Program-made: the position numbers and the translations under genes
From: Hofstenia miamia
Taxonomy: Eukaryota > Xenacoelomorpha > Acoela > Hofsteniidae
NCBI GenBank assembly: GCA_900660155.1
Contig: CABFPE010000251.1
Location: forward strand, 185,862-249,861
DNA: 64,000 bases
Reading direction: 5' to 3'
Notes under the pieces: generated by a model
Databases searched by the model: none
What the model was told of the DNA's origin: nothing
What the model saw: the letters and a program-made list of their open reading frames with translations, nothing else
Shown: positions 57,352-64,000 of the stretch, piece after piece
How positions within the stretch are numbered: position 1 is the stretch's first letter
How the letters are laid out: each line of letters begins with the position of its first letter

Positions 57352-57848
57352 CATTTTCTTGCCTTCAAAAATGTATGTAGCATAACTGCTACATTGGGCT
57401 TCATTTAGAAAAAATCCACTATGAATGTTGAATAAAAACTAATGCTCACACCTTTGTGAAATACAATTATACGGATGTATTAGCATTCTACTGTATTTTC
57501 AGGATATATAATATCCAATTGTCGACATTATTTTGTTTGTAACAATTTGAGTTTTGACCAAGTGAGTAATGTAATATAAATATATTATATTAATAATTAT
57601 TTTGCAATATAATAATAATTATAGTAACATGAAGCGAAATTGCATATGATATATGAATATGATTGATTGTAATTTTATGCTTGTGAAGCTGGAAAAGATA
57701 CTTATATACATTTCATCGAAAATAATTTGGCTTATCAATTATATTTGAATGCTACAGTCATATTATTAGGCTTATGTTGTCTTACAAACATAAATAATAC
57801 TCAAACAACATTTTATATGGGATCCGTTCATTTTTAGAGAGCAGGAGA

Positions 57849-58860
57849 ATGGCATCAACATCTCGACCACGTCGCCATGTGACCATAAATAACATCTTAG
57901 ATGCAATAGACTGTGATACAAGTGACATTGAAGGTTTTAGTGGAGATAGTGATGATGATGATGAAGATTTTGTCATGCCGCAAACACCCAATAATTTAGA
58001 GCTAACAGATTCAGAAAGTGATAGTGATGAGGACGCTGAACCGGTGAAGACAAACAATGCAAATGATGGGAACACTCGTCAGAGACGCTCTGTGTATCGA
58101 TGGCGGAAAAAGGAATATGACCTCCAACATCTGATTTCAATGGTCGAACAGCCCAAGCCCCTTTAGATTGTGAAATGGATACCAATTGCAATATTTTAGA
58201 TGATTCATCACCAATAAAATGATTGACGATCTTGTTCACCTCACAAACATGTACAGGATTCAAACCAACAAAAAGGAAATTGAAAAAGTCATTGGCATGT
58301 ATTTCCACATAGGCATTGTAAGGATGTCAAGTGTAAGACAATATTGGCAGTTGGAAACTGCATATAGCCCAGATAGCTCAGTGTTGGATAGAAACAGATT
58401 TAGGAGACTTCTGACAAAACTGCATGTAGTGGACAACCTGAATGTTTCTGGTGAAGATAAGAAAGCTGACAAAGCGTGGAAAGTTCGCCCATGGCTTGAT
58501 TGCTTTCGCACAAACTGCTTGCAGCTTACACCAAGCGAATTTGTAAGTATTGACGAGATGATGTGCGAATTTAGAGGGAAGACAAGTCCAGTTCAACAAT
58601 ACATGAAGGGAAAACCCCATCCATGGTGTATTAAAATTTGGGCTAAAGCTGATCCTTCCAGCATTCTCTATGACTTTCAAGTCTATCAAGGTGGAACTGG
58701 TGAACGTTGTGAACTTCGTCTAAGTGATAACACAGTAATGAAGTTGACATCTACTTTGGAAGCACAAGTAAATTATAGTGTTTGTGGATAATTTTTTACT
58801 AGCATGGGATTGATAACAGCACTGAAAGATGTATACTGGAACTGAGAAAGAATGATTTCG
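57849..58860 (+). pseudogene. piggyBac transposase, frameshifted and truncated
   Basis: ATG at 57849; acidic N-terminus (DCDTSDIEGFSGDSDDDDED) with a frameshift at about 58165. It then continues 58219-58791: KEIEKVIGMYFHIGIVRM, RQYWQLETAYSPDSSVLDRN, RLLTKLHVVDNL, FVSIDEMMCEFRGKTSPVQQ (first Asp) and GKPHPWCIKIWAKAD. A second shift near 58785 precedes VDNFFTSMGL (second Asp), after which the piggyBac sequence ends. Third catalytic Asp and Cys-rich tail absent. Confidence 0.85.
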
Positions 58861-59199
58861 TCAACGCGTAATGATTTCATCACGAGCAGTCGGCTCTGAT
58901 GAGCGCGCTTTACTGAGATCAATTACCTCCGCAGCATCCGCGGTTGCTTCGCTAACACAATTATAACGCACAAAGTTATTAGCACCATTCACCGCTTTAA
59001 CAAAAGAAGAACTCTACATGTCATCTACTATCTAAATTCTCTGACGCCTGCTACACTGAAGATGCAATCACTGATAAGAAGCAAACGTAGATCACTCCAA
59101 ATATTTCCAACACACAAACACAAACACCATCAACAGAAAACTCAACTTCTAAAGACATGAATCATTCCAAGAACACCGCGAAATTCCAACCTCCGATTT

Positions 59200-59916
59200 C
59201 CTCATCATAGGGACATCGATGTATCGACGTCTATGTTCGAAGCACTTGATCAAAGGACACACTGTCACCGCACACTCTTATCCCGGAGCAACAATTGATG
59301 ACATTTCCCACGCACTACAACGTTATATGCCCAACGACAAAATTAAGAACGTCCTCGTCACAGTCAGACGAAATGACATAATACAAAACATCACTGACAT
59401 TAAGTATAAGTTTTTAAATTTAATTAAGCACGTTAGTAACAATTTTAGGTACGCTAAGATCCACGTCGGGGAAGCTGCACCATTTCCAAATAGTCACACG
59501 CTCACCAAGAAAGCAGAAGAACTCAACATTTTCTTTCACCAAAATTATAAATTATTAAATTACACAGTTTTTAAAATTTCCAATCATTTTTATTTAGGAA
59601 ATCACGGAATGGAATACATTTTTCTATACCTGGACATGCGAAATTTGCTGGAGCAATCAAGTCCTGCTTTGAAGAACAGCACTTAGTTAACCACATGCAA
59701 CGTTACAAAGCAATTAAGCACGGCATGCTGCCCAATTATCACGATCGTAATCAATTAGCGTTAAATCAGCCGCCTTTCACACGACGGGCCACCACAGTAC
59801 CTCATCATCACACTTACTCAGAAGTCGCCGCCACACCGCCCCCATCATCAATTAACACTGCACGCGATCTAATCCAGCAGTTAAGAAACTTCTTAAATGT
59901 TAACTATGTCTTGTGA
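59200..59916 (+). pseudogene. LINE ORF1, SGNH/GDSL-esterase-like domain
   Basis: The frame runs from the IIGTSMYRRL motif (Ser block of SGNH hydrolases, where the first half reads DFLIIGTS) through SYPGATIDDISHALQRYM and VLVTVRRNDI (the G.ND-like block). After a frameshift near 59650 it resumes GHAKFAGAIKSCFEEQHLVN, the H-containing last block. A Pro-rich tail ends at 59916. Several CR1-type LINEs carry such an esterase in ORF1. One frameshift, so inactive as it stands. Confidence 0.7.
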
Positions 59917-60059
59917 ATTAGGATTTATTTGTTTCCAAACGCCCAGGCTACTGACAACTTACAATAACCCTAAATTCAGATATATTTTCACAACAAAAAC
60001 CTCTATTTGCCGTTATATATCTCATTTCTACTCTTAACACTTGCGCAACCAATTTACTT

Positions 60060-61690
60060 TTGCCAACGCCCTTCTATTTTCATGTTGATACGTCATCTAT
60101 TCATAGTAAAATTAAAAATTTTGTTTCTATCAATCACACTTTCGTTCTTATCAGCATTAAAAAGAAATTAATAACAACTATTATATGTTACATCTTATTA
60201 GCTCTATACGGTATTGAAACAAATCAAGGCCCGATTTTAACTTTCGAATCTTATTTTCAAAAGCTGAATAAAATGACAAATTCTATTAACTATGTACACT
60301 TGAACTTTTAGAATCTTAGCAGCAAAAATTTAGAATTTAAGCAATTAATTTCTGAGACTTGCCTAAAAAGCTACGATCCCGATAACATATGGTCTTTTAA
60401 AAACGATGCACATACTGTATTCAGAAGAGACAGATTATCCAATAATCCACTCGGTAAAACAAAAGGTAGGGGAGTTCTCTTTCTAGTACCGAAATCATTT
60501 AATCCAAAATTTCGCAATGATATTAGGAGTAATCTATCATCAAATTTTGAAAGTCTTTGGGTAGAAATAAATAATCCAATAAGAAATTCTCAATTTAAAA
60601 GGCAGTTGCTAAGTGTATCTTACTGTCCAAACATGAAATTCGCTAATTTGATATTGAGTAATTAGAAGAGGAATTATCTTTGGCTTGTTCTGAAAATAAA
60701 GATTTAATGCTGCTTTAAATTAAATTCCAATATTAATTTAAACATATCCGCACATAGTAAACCTTGGATAAATGACTTTTGTAAAGCACTGATTCGTGAA
60801 AAAATACAGCATATAGAATATTTAAAAGTTCTAAAACTCATAATAATTTTGTTGCATATAAAAAGGCTAGAAATTTCTCCAACATTGAAAATCGCAAGGC
60901 CTATAATGAATACATTAGAAATGAATACGCCCGACTACCTAATCAAAAGTCAAAGCGGAAGCTAATTCATGAGATCAGTAATAGCAAGAAATCTAAATTA
61001 AACTGTATTGATGCTATTAAAAATAAAAATGGAAAAATCCTTACAGACACCTATGAAATTTCTAACGAATTAAAGCAGACTTTTATTAATCTAGGTAAAT
61101 ATAATGGTCCAATTGTTAAGTTTAAAATTAAAGCTCCAATTTTCTTTCCGTTTTACAACAAGTTTTAAAACCTTAAAAGCAATTCATAAACTTAAGCCCA
61201 ACAAATCAAGAGAGTCTTCCAAAATTCCTTCGTGGGCACTTAAAATCACTGCAGATATAATTGCCAATCAATTACATTTTATTTTTAAAGAATGCATAAA
61301 AAATAATTATTTTCCGGATTATTTAAAACTTGCCCATGTTACTCCTATTTTTAAAAAATGATCCTTCAGTTGCGCAAAATTATTGACCAATTTCTATCAC
61401 ACCTCTATTAAACAAAGTATTCGAAAGATTATTGCACAATCAAATAACTGAATACCTAAATAAGTACAACCTACTGTCAAATACTTGATTTGGTTTTCGA
61501 AAAAAATTTTCAATCACTGATGCCCTTTTAAGAGCCACAGAAAACTGGAGATCGTCACTGGACGCAAATAAGTTTGGAGCTATTGCTTTCTTAGATCTTT
61601 CTAAAGCTTTTGATTCGATTAATCATAGCATACTAATAACAAAATTATCCTATATGGGTTTTTCTAATAAAAGCAGAAATTTGATAACTA
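60060..61690 (+). pseudogene. LINE ORF2 endonuclease/reverse transcriptase remnant
   Basis: Broken + frames: ALYGIETNQGPI and NYVHLNF (endonuclease start), GRGVLFLVPKSF (compare GGGV...v), LSVSYCPN (compare v...Y.PP), KPWINDFCKALI (compare PW....l), then KAIHKLKPNKSRESSKIPSW and LKLAHVTPIFKK (RT domain 0/1). Later degraded pieces equivalent to FGFRK.FS.TDALL and FLDLSKAFDSINH end near 61690. Many stops. Confidence 0.75.
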
Positions 61691-61705
61691 CACCATTTCC
61701 AGGTG

Positions 61706-62075
61706 ACATTTAGAAATCATCAACTTACATTTAGAAATAATCATTTTACAATTAGAAATCAAAAACTAACAAATAGAAAAGCATACTTTACATTTAGAAA
61801 TGAAAAACGACATTTAGAATTCGTCAATTAACATTCAGAAAGCGTTAATATTCATTTAGAAATCAAAACTAACATTTAGAAAAGCATAGTTTACATTTAG
61901 AAATGAAAAACGACATTTAGAATTCGTCAATTAACATTCAGAAAGCGTCAATTTACATTCAGAAATGAAAAACGACATTCAGAATTCGTCAATTAACATT
62001 CAGAAATCATTAAATAACATTCAGAAGCTATCAATTAACATTCAGACATCATTAACATTCAGAAATCTTTATTTG
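61706..62075. repeat. About 21-bp minisatellite, core ACATTYAGAA
   Basis: About 18 tandem units of 17-24 bp, most 20-21 bp, sharing ACATTTAGAA or ACATTCAGAA. T-form units predominate at the left and C-form units at the right. A multi-unit block (GAAATGAAAAACG, GAATTCGTCAATTA, GAAAGCGT) recurs, showing higher-order duplication. No coding potential seen. Confidence 0.9.
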
Positions 62076-62649
62076 CACAAAAATATTCTATATTCACAGG
62101 TTGTTTTTCTCATTGTCAAGCTTCAATATTTCTAAAAAGATACAATGTCTGGAAATAGAACTGTAAGTTGTAAAATACAGTTTTAACATTTTTACTAAAT
62201 TTCTTTCTGAGAGCACAACATGGACCTCTAAACAATTTGTTTAGAAGTCAATGGAGTACAATAAGAATCGCGATGCATCTTTTCAAAAATAGCAAGTATA
62301 ATTTACATTAGCAAGGTCAATTTTTTAATTGTTTTACCAAGCATCTTAACATTTCTTTATTAATTATATTATCACTTTATGAAACTTCTAATGACACTCT
62401 TAATTTAGTCGATAGGAATATAGCTAAACTCCCAAGGGCTGAATGTGCTAGGTTCATTCAACATAGCACGTCTTTTCATCCAGCTGCCCTTCAATTGGAA
62501 GACGTGCGTGTTGGCAATTAAAACTCTTTTGAAATTGTAATGTTTTATGTTTTACATTCAGCTATTTTATAAGTTGATGCTTCTCTCCATGTAGTCATAT
62601 TATCATAGTATTATGTTATTCTTAACCCACAATCCATCATACATATATA
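62076..62649. other. No gene seen
   Basis: AT-rich spacer between the minisatellite and the Tc1 element. Confidence 0.4.
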
Positions 62650-64000
62650 CAGTCGACGACAGCAAGTTGGACTCACGCCCAAAATAGAACAAATATGAAC
62701 GTAATTTCCAACGTTATTACGTTAAGCTAACATTCTGTGGTTTGCAATTTCAAATTCAAATTATTGATTAACTTGCTGGTATGCTATTTAGATTAATAGA
62801 AATAGAATTTGAAAATACCCAACGTTTAACTTGCATTCACGTTCCATTTGTCGTTGAAAATGGCTGATTCCAAGAACGATCTTAGATTGAAAATTGTGAC
62901 TTTATTTGAACACACCAGCAAATCACAACGTGATTTACAAGTCAGTCAGTCCATGGTGGCTAAGGTTATCAAAGACTTCAAAGAACGAGGAACACACCTT
63001 ACCAATTACGGAAATTGTGATGGCCACAATAAGCACTTCAATGACAGAGATTTACGCCGCATCAAAACTCTTTCTAAGAAAAATCCTAGAGCCGATGCTG
63101 CTGAAATTCAAAGGCATTTGGGCCGCTCTGGTGATTGCAGTGTCAGAACTATGCAACGAGCACTGGTAAGGTTAAATATCAAGGCAGTCAAGCCGTACAG
63201 GCGCCCCTTTTTGTCCGAGGATCATGCAGCCAAGCGCCTGGAATGGGCAAGGTCCCATCGTAACTGGACAACAGAGGAATGGAGAAATGTCATCTTCTCG
63301 GATGAAACGATAATTCGTATTCAAGACAACTGTCCCCTTTACGTCAGGGTGATCGGTGGGGAGCCTTTGACACCATCCCATTACAATCTTTCTCGCAAGC
63401 ATCCAAAACAAGTTCAATTTTGGGCTTGCTTCTCCTATCACGGGACTGGGCGAGCGTCTGTTGTGGAAGGCAACATGAATTCGGCCGCTTACATTGAGAA
63501 GATCTTAGATGGCAGACTCATCCATCAATTGCAAGAGTGATATTATCCAAACAGGGAGGGCATATTTATGCAGGACAACGCGCCTTGTCACAAGAGCAAA
63601 GTCGTTATGCAACATTTCGCTCGACAGCACATTCAAGTTCTTCCATGGCCTGCGTGTTCCCCCGAAATTAACCCTATCGAAAACTTGTGGAGCATTGTGA
63701 AAAGAAGAGCTAAGGTCTTGGAACCAAAAACAAAGAACGACCTCATCAAGGGATTTATTCATGTATGGAATAGGGATGATGAAATCCAACAAATGTGCCA
63801 AAACTTGGTGGACTCAATGCCTGACAGAATTGAAGCTGTCATCGCTGCAAATGGTTGGCAGACCCGTTATTAGGTTTCAAACTGTTTCTAATTGTTAAAC
63901 CATGTGTATTTACTTATGTAAAGTTTGTGATAATATTGCTAGTAATATACTTTGCAAATAAAATCTATTTCTTAAAAATTACAAAAATTATGGGCGTGAG
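62650..64000 (+). mobile_element. Tc1 element, right end cut by window edge
   Basis: The left end starts CAGTCGACGACAGCAAGTTG after TA (62648-62649). The window stops within the right inverted repeat: its last 11 bases, reverse-complemented, read CTCACGCCCAT, matching CTCACGCCCAA inside the left end (from 62673). About 23 bp should remain beyond 64000. Confidence 0.92.
62860..63873 (+). pseudogene. Tc1 transposase with one in-frame TGA
   Basis: ATG at 62860; 337 codons to TAA at 63871-63873, full length for Tc1. The only break is TGA at 63538-63540, in the same frame. N-terminal HTH (SQSMVAKVIKDFKERG); second HTH with NPRADAAEIQRHLG; DD34E triad: Asp in NVIFSDETII, Asp in FMQDNAPCHKS and Glu in SPEINPIENLWSIVK with 34 residues between the last two. 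Either an inactive copy or a base error. Confidence 0.9.

Larger units (their letters stand above)
55041..58860 (+). mobile_element. 3'-truncated piggyBac element split by a hAT
   Basis: The left end TTAA|CCCCGTTAGGCTCTG starts at 55041 with TTAA at 55037-55040, overlapping the target site of the Harbinger-like MITE. The transposase is at 57849 onward. A complete hAT (55322-57351) lies in its 5' region. No matching right end (CAGAGCCTAACGGGG plus TTAA) is present; similarity stops near 58850, where LINE sequence begins. Confidence 0.65.
58861..61700 (+). mobile_element. LINE with esterase-type ORF1, 3' truncated
   Basis: A relatively GC-rich 5' region (58861-59200), ORF1 (59200-59916), then ORF2 endonuclease and RT remnants (60060-61690). 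The RT ends after its first third, where a minisatellite takes over, so the catalytic YADD region and 3' UTR are missing. CR1/L2-type organisation; clade uncertain. Confidence 0.75.

Noticed and set aside
1-64000. CRISPR arrays, operons, tRNA or rRNA genes
   Set aside because: None seen; the window is spliced eukaryotic DNA, and its tandem repeats are microsatellites, one minisatellite and assembly duplicates.

Overview
The window is nuclear DNA of an invertebrate animal. It is AT-rich and intron-rich, and most of it is transposable elements (TEs) at many stages of decay. I cannot name the species. Two splice habits stand out. All 13 acceptors of the one conserved host gene read TTTAG, and its introns range from 44-50 bp to 10.9 kb, the long ones mostly filled with mobile DNA.

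Region 1 (about 1-26.6 kb): the minus strand carries the middle-to-C-terminal part of the DNA polymerase epsilon catalytic subunit (POLE), in 13 exons between 26627 and 560. Their phases chain without a break to 706 codons. This is the non-catalytic half; the polymerase/exonuclease half (5') and the terminal zinc-finger region (3') lie outside or were not found. Its introns hold an intact 1.3-kb mariner (1121-2421), hAT MITEs (5843-6932, 8984-9314), a decayed hAT gene, and within the 10.9-kb intron a LINE fragment, a Mutator-like remnant, a CCGGAT-rich hAT-like element, a foldback element, a dead piggyBac and an element with CACGGTG-type ends.

Region 2 (26.6-31.4 kb): no further POLE exon was found. 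At 28603-29748 (minus) lies a single-exon 381-codon gene for a secreted, glycosylated, beta-helix-like protein that I do not recognise. It has its own TATA box and Kozak start, and a long hairpin between its stop and a polyA signal. It is the best candidate here for an undescribed host gene.

Region 3 (31.4-46.7 kb): TE debris. It includes two CACTA/Tnp2-like remnants, a piggyBac with matching ends (33594-35153), two near-identical 3' ends of a young LINE with TTTC tails, and a second LINE type with an AFADD reverse transcriptase.

Region 4 (46.7-53.4 kb): a nested TE stack. Inverted arms of about 380 bp bracket a decayed Merlin/ISXO2 transposase. Into this composite have jumped an intact two-exon hAT with CGG-rich subterminal repeats, a TTAA-flanked piggyBac MITE, a DD41D mariner relative and a TA-flanked mariner MITE.

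Region 5 (53.9-64 kb): a CTCGA-rich repeat, a small Harbinger-like MITE directly abutting a 3'-truncated piggyBac that carries a complete 2.0-kb hAT, a LINE with an SGNH-esterase ORF1, a 21-bp minisatellite that replaces the LINE's 3' half, and a nearly intact Tc1 cut by the window edge.

Single Ns at 24995 and 50478 sit between tandem duplicate sequence and look like unmerged contig ends. The run 34455-34602 is a true gap.
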